This document shows positions 54,308 through 63,414 of a stretch of 64,000 bases of DNA, in pieces. Both the position numbers and the translations under genes were made by a program. Positions within the stretch are counted from its first letter, which is position 1, and every line of letters begins with the position of its first letter. The DNA is from Desulfamplus sp964425195 (GTDB lineage: Bacteria > Desulfobacterota > Desulfobacteria > Desulfobacterales > Desulfobacteraceae). The notes below the pieces were generated by a model, which ran no database searches, had not been told where the DNA came from, and saw nothing but the letters and a program-made list of their open reading frames with translations. The stretch is from NCBI GenBank assembly GCA_964425195.1, contig CAYRLG010000009.1:1-64000 (forward strand). The letters run 5' to 3'.

Positions 54308-54847
54308 TTATGGTCTTTTGTTAAATTCGTTAATAACTTTATCTGTAATATCAAGGGCACTGTCTGAATACATTATTCCACCCTCATTTTTCTCAAGTAT
54401 TATTGTAAAGCCATCTTTTTTCCCAATATCATTAGCCACGCTTAGCACTTCTGTGCGTATTTTATTAAAGTGTGTAGCTTGCATCTCTTTAAAATCATTA
54501 AGATATTGACCTCTTAAAGTTTTAAACTCATTAAATTTTGTTCTAAGCTCTTTTTGTTTCTCCTCTTTTTTCTCTTTACTCATAACAACAGAATCTTTTT
54601 CAAACTGCTTCTGAAGGTTAAGAAGTTCATTCTCTTTGGATTTCATGTCATCTTCCATCCCTTTTCCTTTTTTATTCAGCTCTTCAGTTGCACGTTTTCC
54701 ATAGTTGGATGTTGTAAGAATCTTCTGAAAATCAACAACTCCTATTTTAACTGCACCAGCTGCATTAGCATTTTCAATAAAGCTGTGAGCTGCAATAAAA
54801 GTTGTAAAACAGATAACTAAAACTGTAAAAGCTAATGATTTTTTCAT
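54308..54847 (-). CDS. OmpH/Skp-family periplasmic chaperone
   Basis: A 179-residue protein with a signal peptide (about 1-29, ending SFIENANA). The mature part starts VKIGVVDFQKILTTSNYGKRATEELNKKG, typical of Skp/OmpH, then long charged helices form the tentacles, and a C-terminal beta segment reads GFTIILEKNEGGIMYSDSALDITDKVI. Skp binds unfolded outer-membrane proteins on the way to BamA, the product of the gene upstream. Confidence 0.92.
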   Translation of the reverse strand: MKKSLAFTVLVICFTTFIAAHSFIENANAAGAVKIGVVDFQKILTTSNYGKRATEELNKKGKGMEDDMKSKENELLNLQKQFEKDSVVMSKEKKEEKQKELRTKFNEFKTLRGQYLNDFKEMQATHFNKIRTEVLSVANDIGKKDGFTIILEKNEGGIMYSDSALDITDKVINEFNKRP

Positions 54848-55049
54848 AATATTTAGACGCTCCTGTTACTATACTTATTATTAAATTTAATATTTTTTCT
54901 TAAGAGTATTTTTTTAAAGTGTACCGAATCTAAAGTATATTCTATTTTATTATCTAAACCCAATAAACATAAACAGAGGTTATATTACAACTATGTTTTT
55001 GTTGATATTCCATTCCTGAGCAATAAAAACAGGAAAAACGTCAGGGTTT

Positions 55050-57725
55050 TTAGAAAGCACCTCCCATAGAAAATTCCCACCTTCCACCGCTATATTGCTT
55101 GCCATCTAAAATCTTACCATACTCTATCCTTATAGGACCCATAGGAGAGTACCACCTAAATCCACCACCATAGCTTGTATAAAGCTCATTTAAAGAGACA
55201 CTTTCATCTTTTAGATAACTATCCCCTGCATCAAAAAATATAACCCCAGACAGATTGACATCTTCAACAATTGGGAAAATTACCTCTGCATTAAATTGAA
55301 TAAACTTCTCGCCACCTCTCTGTTCCGTCTCTCCCTCTGGTGTAGCATTAATATCTTGCCAATCGTAACCTCTTACAGAGTTCATGCCTCCAAGATAAAA
55401 ACGCTCATAATCAATCTCAATATCTTTTGTCCTGTCATCTAAAAAGCCTGCTTTACCATGTAAAAATCCTGTAAACTTCCAAAAAAGTGGATAGTACCAA
55501 CCTGTATCTACAATATACTTTGTAAATTCAATCTCTCCTCCAAGCCAGTCTCCAGCATACTCAACCGATATGCGGTGATTAGATCCCTCTGTAGGATTGA
55601 ACTGTGAGTTTCTCGAATCATATCCTAAAGATGTGGTAATGCCGCTTGTAATATAGTGCCCTTCATCTACATCTGTATATTGTTCCTGAACATTGTCGAT
55701 TGTAAAATCTTCATATCCATACCTTAAACCAACTGATGTGTAGTCAAATATCTTGTAACCCAACCTAACTGCACCACCCTTGCTGTCTTTATCGTAGTGA
55801 TCATACTCCTTATCCCAGTTGTATATATCTACACCAGCAGAAAGGGGAATATCAAAAAGCCAAGGTTCAGTAAAACTTACTGTAAATCGTGTTGAAGTTG
55901 CAGATACTTCTGCCTTTGTAGATACAATTTGACCACGACCAAAAAGATTTCTCTCTGAAACAGATATCATACCAAAGAGCTGATCTTCACTACTATAACC
56001 AGCTCCAAAGCTAAAAGCACCGGTGGCTTTTTCTGTAATTTCAACATCAATATTTAATCTATCCTCACTGCTTCCCTTAGAGGTTTTGATATCCACGTTT
56101 TCAAAATAGTCAGTACGCCTTAAATTTCTGACACTTTTCTGGATTTTAGTCATTGAGTACAAATCTTGCTCATAGACTTCAAGCTGTCTTCTTATAACCT
56201 TATCTCGAGTTTTTGTGTTGCCGCTTATCATTATTCTCTCAAGATAGACAGGCGAACCTTTTTTGATGTTGAATTTTATATCAATAATCTTTGTTTTGTC
56301 ATTTTTTGAGATAACAGGAGATATATCTGCATTAGCAAAACCGCTATCTGAATAGATGTCTGTTATTGCAAAAACATTGGTTCTAAGTTTCTCACGGCTA
56401 TAGAGAGCACCTGCTTTTATAGTCAATTTTTCATGAAGCTCTTTTTCAGGCACTATAAGATCACCAGAAAACCCGATTGTCCCAAATTGGAACTGCTCTC
56501 CCTCCTGAATTTTGAACTTAACTGAGATACTCTCCTTTTCAAACTGAACCTCAGGATCAGATATTTTTGCATCAATAAATCCATTATCTTTATAAAAAGA
56601 TTCTAATCTATAAACATCTTGTTCAAGCTCATTGCGTTTAAGCTCACCAGATGATGTTATCCAAGAAAAAAAACCTTTTTCACTGGTCTTCATAACTTTG
56701 TGTAATGCTTTATTTTGGAAAAATTTATTACCATCAAACTCAATCTTTTCAATTTTAAGTTTTTTGCCCTCTTTGATGTCAAAGGAGATGTCTGCTTGAT
56801 TATTTGGCAACATTTCAGCAATATATGTTATCTCGCAGTTGTGATAATTTTTGTCTGTATAAAGAGCTTTTATACGCTCAATATCTTCGTTTATCTTAAA
56901 TGCGTTGAGAATAGAGCCTGTTACAGTACGTACAACCTCCTGAATCTCTGCATCTTCATATACATGGTTATTCAAAAATTTTATCTTTCTGACACTTGGT
57001 TTTTCCACAACATTAAATACTACATTTATTCCGCTATCAACTTGTTTACCCTCAACACGAACATCCTCAAAATAGCCCATTGCAAAAACTTTTTTTAACT
57101 CTTTAGAGAGAGTATCTACATTAAAGATATCACCTTTTTTGACACCAACAACCTTTAAAATAGCATCAGATTCAATTCTTTTATTGCCTGATATTAGTAT
57201 ATCTGAAACAAGCAATCTGTTAAATATCTCGCTTCCCATCTGTTTGCAGATAGTGTTTACCGCACTAAAAAGATTCTCAATTGCTCCAGCTCTTGCAGCA
57301 AATGAGACCGGTGCTTTTGATGTAACAACATTAAACACCTTACTATCAATACTTATCTGACCCCCTACAACAAAAACAGAACCCCATATAAGGTAGTCAA
57401 CGCTATTCTCTAACCCAATTTTTTGAATTTCTGGATATGAGTATTGAGATACTTGTTTGTTATCTCCATTTGGCAAATTTGTAATAAAAGTTTCAGCCCC
57501 TTGCCCTTTAAGGTTTTCAGCAACCATTGATGGGAGGTTTTGCTTTAGATAATCCATGTTTGATGGAGCATTGATCTCAAATGGCAGTATCCCAACTTTA
57601 ACCTTATTATCTTCTGCGATTACTGTAGATATAGTTATCTGAGCTAGTAATAGAGAAATAAAGATAATATTTAACAAGATATTTAATTTTATTCTATTTG
57701 TGTTGGTCATCTTAAATTTATCCAT
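55050..57725 (-). CDS. bamA: Outer membrane protein assembly factor BamA with extra N-terminal domain
   Basis: An 891-residue Omp85 protein that inserts beta-barrel proteins. After a signal peptide (about 12-37) comes a domain of about 130 residues (VKVGILPFEINAPSN to ICKQMGSEI) that resembles the TolB-N/FlgO fold. Five POTRA domains follow (about 170-560), and the barrel (about 565-891) has GAGYSSEDQLFG, a VRGYD motif on loop 6 (LGGMNSVRGYDW) and a terminal Phe. The ATG at 57725 overlaps the stop codon of the methyltransferase gene; a second ATG five codons later is an alternative start, and neither has a good ribosome site. Confidence 0.93.
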   Translation of the reverse strand: MDKFKMTNTNRIKLNILLNIIFISLLLAQITISTVIAEDNKVKVGILPFEINAPSNMDYLKQNLPSMVAENLKGQGAETFITNLPNGDNKQVSQYSYPEIQKIGLENSVDYLIWGSVFVVGGQISIDSKVFNVVTSKAPVSFAARAGAIENLFSAVNTICKQMGSEIFNRLLVSDILISGNKRIESDAILKVVGVKKGDIFNVDTLSKELKKVFAMGYFEDVRVEGKQVDSGINVVFNVVEKPSVRKIKFLNNHVYEDAEIQEVVRTVTGSILNAFKINEDIERIKALYTDKNYHNCEITYIAEMLPNNQADISFDIKEGKKLKIEKIEFDGNKFFQNKALHKVMKTSEKGFFSWITSSGELKRNELEQDVYRLESFYKDNGFIDAKISDPEVQFEKESISVKFKIQEGEQFQFGTIGFSGDLIVPEKELHEKLTIKAGALYSREKLRTNVFAITDIYSDSGFANADISPVISKNDKTKIIDIKFNIKKGSPVYLERIMISGNTKTRDKVIRRQLEVYEQDLYSMTKIQKSVRNLRRTDYFENVDIKTSKGSSEDRLNIDVEITEKATGAFSFGAGYSSEDQLFGMISVSERNLFGRGQIVSTKAEVSATSTRFTVSFTEPWLFDIPLSAGVDIYNWDKEYDHYDKDSKGGAVRLGYKIFDYTSVGLRYGYEDFTIDNVQEQYTDVDEGHYITSGITTSLGYDSRNSQFNPTEGSNHRISVEYAGDWLGGEIEFTKYIVDTGWYYPLFWKFTGFLHGKAGFLDDRTKDIEIDYERFYLGGMNSVRGYDWQDINATPEGETEQRGGEKFIQFNAEVIFPIVEDVNLSGVIFFDAGDSYLKDESVSLNELYTSYGGGFRWYSPMGPIRIEYGKILDGKQYSGGRWEFSMGGAF

Positions 57726-58980
57726 GTTTTTTCATTACAACGATATACTCGTTGTTCATTGTTGTATCGATTTTACCTACTATATTTGAAGGACTATTTT
57801 TTGACGGCATACGTTTATTTGGGATATTGCGGATAACAGTTTCTACATGTTCAAATCCTTGATTTTCAAAGAAAAATTGAGTTATTGCATCAGTTGGCAG
57901 CACAACGCCTTTTACTTTACGGTTACCCACAACATAACAGGCATAACCACCTTTTTTAATGCTGTCTGCCACATTATTAATTGATTTTTGATAATCAAAA
58001 TAAAAAGCTGTTACATCTTTAGCTCTCTTCTCATCTTCTTTTGCTACATCTTCAATAACCTGATTAAGTAAATTACAGTCAAATGAGCAGGTCTGTTTAT
58101 AAGTCTTTCCACCCATCAGTTTATTGTCAATCTGGGTTGCATTTTCAATATCAAGCCACTCATTTGCTAATCGTGAAAATTGACCATAAGCAACTGTTGT
58201 GCGGCTGTCTCCATAAGGAGGAGAGGTTACAACAATATCAACGCTCTCATTATCAATATATTCAATCTTTTCAACTGTATTAAAATCAAATATTTTACTG
58301 AAAGCCTTATTTGAAGTACTTTCTATCATCTCCTTTAAACCCTTTTTATTTCTGGCTAATTTATTTTGCATTAAACCAAAAACATCAGGGTTGAATTTGT
58401 CCATCTGCACCTTAGCCATTCTGAACATTTTAAACTCACTATTTCTTGTCCAGCTGCTCTCCCTGACTGTTTCGCTGAATGCAACTTTGAAAAAATCGGC
58501 TATTGAACTATCTGAAATATTAGAGATAAATCTTTTTATTAAAGCTAAACGCTCTTTTACCGAATCAGAAAACCAGTAATCCATATTTTTGATATTCGGA
58601 ATAACAACATTGATTCTGTTTATGTCAAACATTATTGAAAATATATAATCATTAAACTCTTTTAAATATAAATCCAAAACCTGTAGATTAATTTTAGTAG
58701 TTTTAGCTTTTGCAATAAGCCTTGCTAAAGGGTTTAAATCTGTTCCAACAGCATTGATATTTTTAAGGTTGCTCTCTACTAAAGATGTTCCAGTACCGCA
58801 GTAAGGATCAAAGAGCAAATCAGCATTACTACCATACTTTGCAATAAGTCTTTCTGCTACCTGTGGAATCATCATGGCTGGGTAATTATGAAAACAGTGG
58901 GTAAAAGTTTTTGTATTTGCCCCTATAAAATTCCATGTGCTGTCAAAATATTTTTTGCTCATAACAACGCGGTTGTTCAT
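57718..58980 (-). CDS. SAM-dependent DNA methyltransferase (N4-cytosine or N6-adenine)
   Basis: A 420-residue amino-methyltransferase. The SAM-binding motif FDPYCGTGTSLVES is near 57-70 and the catalytic TSPPYGDS is at 252-259. This motif I-before-IV order differs from the beta class. TSPPY is most common in m4C enzymes but also occurs in m6A enzymes. No restriction endonuclease gene is adjacent, so it is an orphan or its partner is lost. It lies in a cassette with hicA, hicB and a methyltransferase fragment, inserted between bamA and lolD. Confidence 0.85.
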   Translation of the reverse strand: MNNRVVMSKKYFDSTWNFIGANTKTFTHCFHNYPAMMIPQVAERLIAKYGSNADLLFDPYCGTGTSLVESNLKNINAVGTDLNPLARLIAKAKTTKINLQVLDLYLKEFNDYIFSIMFDINRINVVIPNIKNMDYWFSDSVKERLALIKRFISNISDSSIADFFKVAFSETVRESSWTRNSEFKMFRMAKVQMDKFNPDVFGLMQNKLARNKKGLKEMIESTSNKAFSKIFDFNTVEKIEYIDNESVDIVVTSPPYGDSRTTVAYGQFSRLANEWLDIENATQIDNKLMGGKTYKQTCSFDCNLLNQVIEDVAKEDEKRAKDVTAFYFDYQKSINNVADSIKKGGYACYVVGNRKVKGVVLPTDAITQFFFENQGFEHVETVIRNIPNKRMPSKNSPSNIVGKIDTTMNNEYIVVMKKHG

Positions 58981-58994
58981 TCATAACGGTGGTA

Positions 58995-59225
58995 TTAAAA
59001 TAATTCCAATTGGCTTAACTCAGCTTTAATTCTTTTATTAGACATCTCTACATATTCTTGATTGATCTCATAACCAATAAATTTTCTATTGTTTTTAACA
59101 GCAGCTAAACCAGTTGTACCTCTGCCCATAAACGGGTCCAAAATAATATTATCTTTAAATATATACATTAGATACTTTAAAGTTATGCTTTTATCGTTAA
59201 ATAGTTTACTTTTGAGTTTTATCAA
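58995..59225 (-). pseudogene. Truncated beta-class DNA methyltransferase (C-terminal fragment)
   Basis: A 76-residue reading frame that matches only the C-terminal end of a beta-class DNA methyltransferase: an alpha-helix before motif I (SITLKYLMYIFKDNIILDPFMGRGTT in pieces), then AAVKNNRKFIGYEINQEYVEMSNKRI. The catalytic DPPY/SPPY half and the recognition domain, which should precede it, are absent; hicB lies there instead and overlaps by four bases. It should have no methylation activity. A short stand-alone role is possible but unlikely. Confidence 0.75.
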
Positions 59226-59437
59226 GCAAACGCTAAACGGCGCCCTTTAGGGGCTGGAATTGGATCATTAAATTCTTTAGCGGTACGAATCCATAAATTC
59301 ATTGCGTCTTTAATGTTTTCTAAAGCAGAATCATAAGTCTCTCCATGAGCCATACAGCCAGAAAGCTCTGGCACATCTGCAATAAAAAGTTTGTCTTCCT
59401 CACTCCAATAGATAATGATTTCATACTTATTGGTCAT
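59222..59437 (-). CDS. hicB: HicB-type antitoxin (short form)
   Basis: A 71-residue antitoxin with the degenerate RNase-H-like HicB fold: YEIIIYWSEEDKLFIADVPELSGCMAHGETYDSAL in segments, then a helix ALENIKDAMNLWI. It ends with IPAPKGRRLAF and has no C-terminal ribbon-helix-helix or HTH part, so DNA binding would need the toxin or dimerisation. It overlaps hicA by four bases (ATGA-type coupling), with the toxin first as in classical hicAB. Confidence 0.88.
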   Translation of the reverse strand: MTNKYEIIIYWSEEDKLFIADVPELSGCMAHGETYDSALENIKDAMNLWIRTAKEFNDPIPAPKGRRLAFA

Positions 59438-59688
59438 TCTTTTGCTCCCAATTTATATTTTAGAATAACATTACGCACTTGTTTTACTTGATATGCTTTT
59501 GCTTTGTTTCCATCTTTTTGTAAGTTTATTTTCTCTTCAATACCTTTCTTTCTAAAAATATGGTGGCTGCCGTTGATTCGTAATTCAAAGCCTAAATGTT
59601 CCAAAAGGGTCATTAAATCTGAAAAAGCAATATTAAAGTCGCTTACGCCTAAGAGTATCTCCAAAACTAATTTCTCATATTTGCCCAT
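59434..59688 (-). CDS. hicA: HicA-type mRNA interferase toxin
   Basis: An 84-residue toxin of the HicA/YcfA double-stranded-RNA-binding fold. The catalytic His is in INGSHHIFRKKG (near 42-43), followed by the strand KINLQKDGNKAKAYQVKQ and the closing helix VRNVILKYKLG. HicA cleaves mRNA and is neutralised by HicB, encoded just downstream. The Gly residue before the final helix that many HicA proteins have is replaced here. The gene begins 31 nt after the lolD stop. Confidence 0.88.
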   Translation of the reverse strand: MGKYEKLVLEILLGVSDFNIAFSDLMTLLEHLGFELRINGSHHIFRKKGIEEKINLQKDGNKAKAYQVKQVRNVILKYKLGAKE

Positions 59689-59719
59689 TATGCCATTTCC
59701 AGCCTATTACTTCGTATAT

Positions 59720-60436
59720 TCACCCTACATCAACTATCTTACAATCTTGAATTGTAACCCTTTTGCTCATCAACGCTGCAAGCTCGCTGTTGTGAGTTAC
59801 AACAATCAAAGTCATTTTAAGCTCTTTATTAAGCTCTACAAGAAGTTGATGTACTTGAACGCTGTTTAATCTATCAAGATTACCAGTAGGCTCATCTGCA
59901 AGCAAAATAACAGGCTTCATTACCAATGCCCTTGCAAGTGCAACTCTTTGCTGCTCTCCTCCAGATAGGTCTTCAGCACGATGATGAATTCGGTGTTTTA
60001 ACCCCACTCTTTCCAAAATTGCCTCAGAGTCCATGACTATCTTTTTTTTAGATAGATTGGCTATTAACCCGGGAATCATAACATTTTCTATTGCAGTAAA
60101 TCCTTGAAGCAGATGGTGAAATTGAAAGACAAATCCAATTTTCAAATTTCTAAAATGTGCAAGCTCCTCTTGACCAAGAGAAAAAAGATTTCTGTTCTCA
60201 AATATAAGTTTGCCATTATTGGGGCGATCAAGCGTTCCTACAATATGAAGAAGGGTGGATTTACCTGTTCCAGATGCCCCCACCACAGCAATACTTTCTC
60301 CCTTATATATATCAAAATTGATATCTTTTAAGATTTCAATATCTACTGAACTCTCTTTAGCACTGCTTTTAAATACTCTTGAGATGCCTTTAAGGGATAT
60401 TAACAGGGGAATATCAGGATTAGTTTCATCATCCAT
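59720..60436 (-). CDS. lolD: Lipoprotein-releasing system ATP-binding protein LolD
   Basis: A 238-residue ATPase of the MacB/LolD type that powers transfer of lipoproteins from the inner membrane to the carrier LolA. Walker A is GASGTGKST, the Q-loop FQFHHLLQGFTAIENVMIPGL is typical, the signature is LSGGEQQRVALARAL, and Walker B is ILLADEPTGNLD. The ATG at 60436 overlaps the lolC/E stop region by eight bases and uses GAGG within that gene. A 20-residue N-terminal extension precedes the domain. Confidence 0.93.
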   Translation of the reverse strand: MDDETNPDIPLLISLKGISRVFKSSAKESSVDIEILKDINFDIYKGESIAVVGASGTGKSTLLHIVGTLDRPNNGKLIFENRNLFSLGQEELAHFRNLKIGFVFQFHHLLQGFTAIENVMIPGLIANLSKKKIVMDSEAILERVGLKHRIHHRAEDLSGGEQQRVALARALVMKPVILLADEPTGNLDRLNSVQVHQLLVELNKELKMTLIVVTHNSELAALMSKRVTIQDCKIVDVG

Positions 60437-61823
60437 AACGAAGAGCCTCAACTGGGTCCATTTTTGATGCTTTGTAGGAGGGATAGATAGTTGAAAGAAA
60501 ACATATAACTATTGATGCTAAAGCAATTACAATTACATCAAGAGATTCAAGCTGGACAGGCAGAGTAGTAAATGGATATGCAGCAGGCAGCTCAATAAAT
60601 TTATATTTTTTAAGCAAGATACAGACAACCACGCCAGCCGAAGTTCCAAGAACTGTCCCAGTCAGCCCCACAATCATGCCTTGAATGATAAATATCTTTC
60701 TAATCAGCATATCAGCCGCACCCATAGCCTTAAATACTGCGATATCTCTTGTCTTTTCCATAACCATCATAATCAATGCACTTGCAATATTAAAAGCTGC
60801 AACAAGTATAATAAGAGTTAAAATGACAAACATAGCTGTCTTTTCAAGTTTTAGCGCTGCAAACAGGCTCTGGTTTATCTCCATCCAATCTCTTCCATAA
60901 AAATTAGAGCCGAGAAATTGAACAATATCTCTCTTTATATCGGCAGACTTAAAAAGATCATCAACCCAAACTCCAAGGGCAGATATGCGGTCTCTCATTC
61001 CCATAAGCCTCTGTGCATCTTTAAGATGAATATAAGCAAGAGAGCTGTCATACTCATACATGCCGGAATCAAATAAGCCTGTAACAACAAACCGAGTCAT
61101 TGAGGGCATGTGCCCAACTGGAGAGATCATGCCGCCCGGAGCCATCAACACAACCTTATCTCCAACATTTACTCCAACATGCTTTGCAAGCTGCCGTCCC
61201 ATTATGATTCCTGGAAAAGGCCGCTCTAAACTATCAGAATTATCTGCCTGATATGAATCAGAGCCTGCATTAGCTCCATCAGTTTCAGAAATTTGCGTGT
61301 TGCTGATATCTCTATTTGAGCCAAGTTTGTCTTCAAGCTCTTTTGCTGTAAAACCCTTGATGATTGAGACACCAGAGGCTGGCTCAACGCCTCTTACAAC
61401 AGCACCAGAGAGTCCTGATGCAGAGCGTATCATAGTCTGACCAAAAACCAATGGAGATATAGCATTTATGCCTTTTATCTTAATATTGCTGCTATTTGTG
61501 CTGTCTCTGCCGCTAAGTGTATTATTACTGCTGCCACTGCTATTATTGCTATTATCCGCGGCAGAACTTTGACTAATTTTATCTATAACAGATTTGTAGT
61601 CACTAAATTTACCAGCATACTCCATAATAAGAATATGAGGCTCAACTCCAAGAATCCGTTTTCTGAACTCAATTTCAGCACCGCTCATAACAGCAATTAC
61701 AATAACCAATGCCATAACGCCAACCGTTACTCCTGCAACAGATAAAAGTGTTATAAGAGAGATAAACCCCTCTTTTCGTTTGGCTTTTAGATATTTGCCT
61801 GCTATGAAAAATTCAAGAGACAT
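60429..61823 (-). CDS. Lipoprotein-releasing system permease (LolC/LolE family)
   Basis: A 464-residue membrane subunit with one N-terminal helix, a large periplasmic domain and three C-terminal helices. Family marks are FIAGKYLKAKRKEGFISLITLLSVAGVTVGVMAL at the start in pieces, IMGRQLAKHVGVNVGD, and VMEKTRDIAVFKAMGA on the coupling helix. It has two low-complexity inserts rich in Ser, Asn and Asp in the periplasmic domain (about 88-120 and 170-200), which explain a length above the usual 400-415. A single LolC/E-type gene suggests a homodimeric LolF-like permease. Confidence 0.92.
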   Translation of the reverse strand: MSLEFFIAGKYLKAKRKEGFISLITLLSVAGVTVGVMALVIVIAVMSGAEIEFRKRILGVEPHILIMEYAGKFSDYKSVIDKISQSSAADNSNNSSGSSNNTLSGRDSTNSSNIKIKGINAISPLVFGQTMIRSASGLSGAVVRGVEPASGVSIIKGFTAKELEDKLGSNRDISNTQISETDGANAGSDSYQADNSDSLERPFPGIIMGRQLAKHVGVNVGDKVVLMAPGGMISPVGHMPSMTRFVVTGLFDSGMYEYDSSLAYIHLKDAQRLMGMRDRISALGVWVDDLFKSADIKRDIVQFLGSNFYGRDWMEINQSLFAALKLEKTAMFVILTLIILVAAFNIASALIMMVMEKTRDIAVFKAMGAADMLIRKIFIIQGMIVGLTGTVLGTSAGVVVCILLKKYKFIELPAAYPFTTLPVQLESLDVIVIALASIVICFLSTIYPSYKASKMDPVEALRYG

Positions 61824-61902
61824 TAATTGTTATCTTCCTAAGGGATACATATCGTATTTGACAGCTTTTTAAAAATTGTCAAATTTTAAAATTAAAATTC
61901 GG

Positions 61903-63414
61903 CTACACGTTTTTCATGTGGGGAAACAAAATGACCTCTCTGATAGATGGCGAATCTGTAAGAAGCATCACAAGGCGATCGATACCAATACCTTCGCCGG
62001 CAGTCGGAGGCATACCATACTCAAGAGCCTCTACATAATCAGAATCCATAATATGGGCTTCTGTGTCCCCTTCTGTTCTTTGAGATACCTGCTGCAAGAA
62101 CCGCTCGTATTGATCAGCAGGATCATTTATTTCAGAAAATCCATTTGCAATCTCTCTGCCTGCAATAAAAAGCTCAAATCTGTCAGTCAATTCTGGATTT
62201 GTATCGCTCTTTCTTGATAAAGGAGAGACCTCGACAGGATATCCAGTTATAAATGTGGGCTGAATCAGCTTTGGCTCAACAAGTGCATCAAAAAGTTTTG
62301 TAAGAATCTTTCCATAACGCTCTTTTTTGGTAATTTTAACGCCTTTCTGATCAGCAAATTCAAGCATCTTTGCAGAATCTCCAATAATTGAGCTGTCCAT
62401 GCCGCCGATTGTGGTCAAAGAGTCAATCATTGATATCCGCTGCCATTTTCCGTTGTTTTCGGCACAGGCAAAATCAATTATATTGCCTTGATATTCAATC
62501 TGATGAGTGCCGTTTACCTCCATAGCAATGGTTCTGAACATCTCTTCAGTCATATCCATTAAATCTTCGTAAGTTGCGTATGCCTGATAAAACTCAACCA
62601 TTGTAAACTCTGGATTGTGGCGGGTTGATACACCTTCGTTTCTAAAGTTTCTATTGATCTCAAAAACCTTTTCAAACCCTCCAACAACAAGCCGTTTAAG
62701 ATAAAGCTCTGGTGCAATTCTTAAAAAAAGCTCCATTCCCAAAGCATTATGCCAAGTTTTAAACGGTGTAGCTTCTGCTCCTCCGGGAAGAGGCTGCATC
62801 ATTGGAGTTTCAACCTCCATAAAATCTCTTGATTCAAAAAACTTGCGCATAGTGCTGACAATCTTGCTTCTTTTAATAAAGATATCTCTTGCCTCTTCGT
62901 TCATAATAAGGTCAAGATATCTTTGGCGGTACCTCTTTTCAGGGTCTTTTATTCCATGATACTTTTCAGGCAGAGGTCTTACAGATTTTGATAAAAGCCT
63001 GAAACTCTTTGCAAGAAGTGTCCACTCACCTGTTTTTGTCTGAAAAAGAGGTCCTTCAATCCCGATAAAATCACCAATATCAAGTTTTTTAAATACAGCA
63101 TATCCTTCAGCCCCGACAAAATTTTTCTGAATATATGCCTGTATCTGACCTGTTCTGTCTTTAAATCTTATAAAAGATGATTTGCCGAAATTATTTACAG
63201 CCATCATTCTGCCTGCTGCTGAAAACATTGTTCCGTTCTCTCCAAGAGTAATTCTCTTTTCTTCCAATGTTTCAGACGAAATCTGTGTCAGTTGATGAAG
63301 TTCTCCAATGGTGCTTGATACCTTAAAATCATTAGGATAGAGATTAATACCGCTCTCTCTAAGTTCGTTTATTTTGTCTTTTCTTGCTTTGAGAAGTGTG
63401 CTTGATTCTTCCAT
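61903..63414 (-). CDS. lysS: Lysyl-tRNA synthetase, class II
   Basis: A 503-residue class II synthetase. The N-terminal OB-fold anticodon domain (about 50-160) includes AGRMMAVNNFGKSSFIRFKDRTGQIQ in segments. Motif 1 has FMEVETPMMQP, motif 2 is FRNEGVSTRHNPEFTMVEFY and motif 3 is GEGIGIDRLVMLLT. It charges tRNA-Lys. It heads the minus-strand run lysS, lolC/E, lolD, a neighbourhood seen in related bacteria. Confidence 0.96.
   Translation of the reverse strand: MEESSTLLKARKDKINELRESGINLYPNDFKVSSTIGELHQLTQISSETLEEKRITLGENGTMFSAAGRMMAVNNFGKSSFIRFKDRTGQIQAYIQKNFVGAEGYAVFKKLDIGDFIGIEGPLFQTKTGEWTLLAKSFRLLSKSVRPLPEKYHGIKDPEKRYRQRYLDLIMNEEARDIFIKRSKIVSTMRKFFESRDFMEVETPMMQPLPGGAEATPFKTWHNALGMELFLRIAPELYLKRLVVGGFEKVFEINRNFRNEGVSTRHNPEFTMVEFYQAYATYEDLMDMTEEMFRTIAMEVNGTHQIEYQGNIIDFACAENNGKWQRISMIDSLTTIGGMDSSIIGDSAKMLEFADQKGVKITKKERYGKILTKLFDALVEPKLIQPTFITGYPVEVSPLSRKSDTNPELTDRFELFIAGREIANGFSEINDPADQYERFLQQVSQRTEGDTEAHIMDSDYVEALEYGMPPTAGEGIGIDRLVMLLTDSPSIREVILFPHMKNV

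Noticed and set aside
57718..59688. A complete restriction-modification system
   Set aside because: No endonuclease-like gene is adjacent; one methyltransferase is truncated and the other two genes are hicA and hicB.
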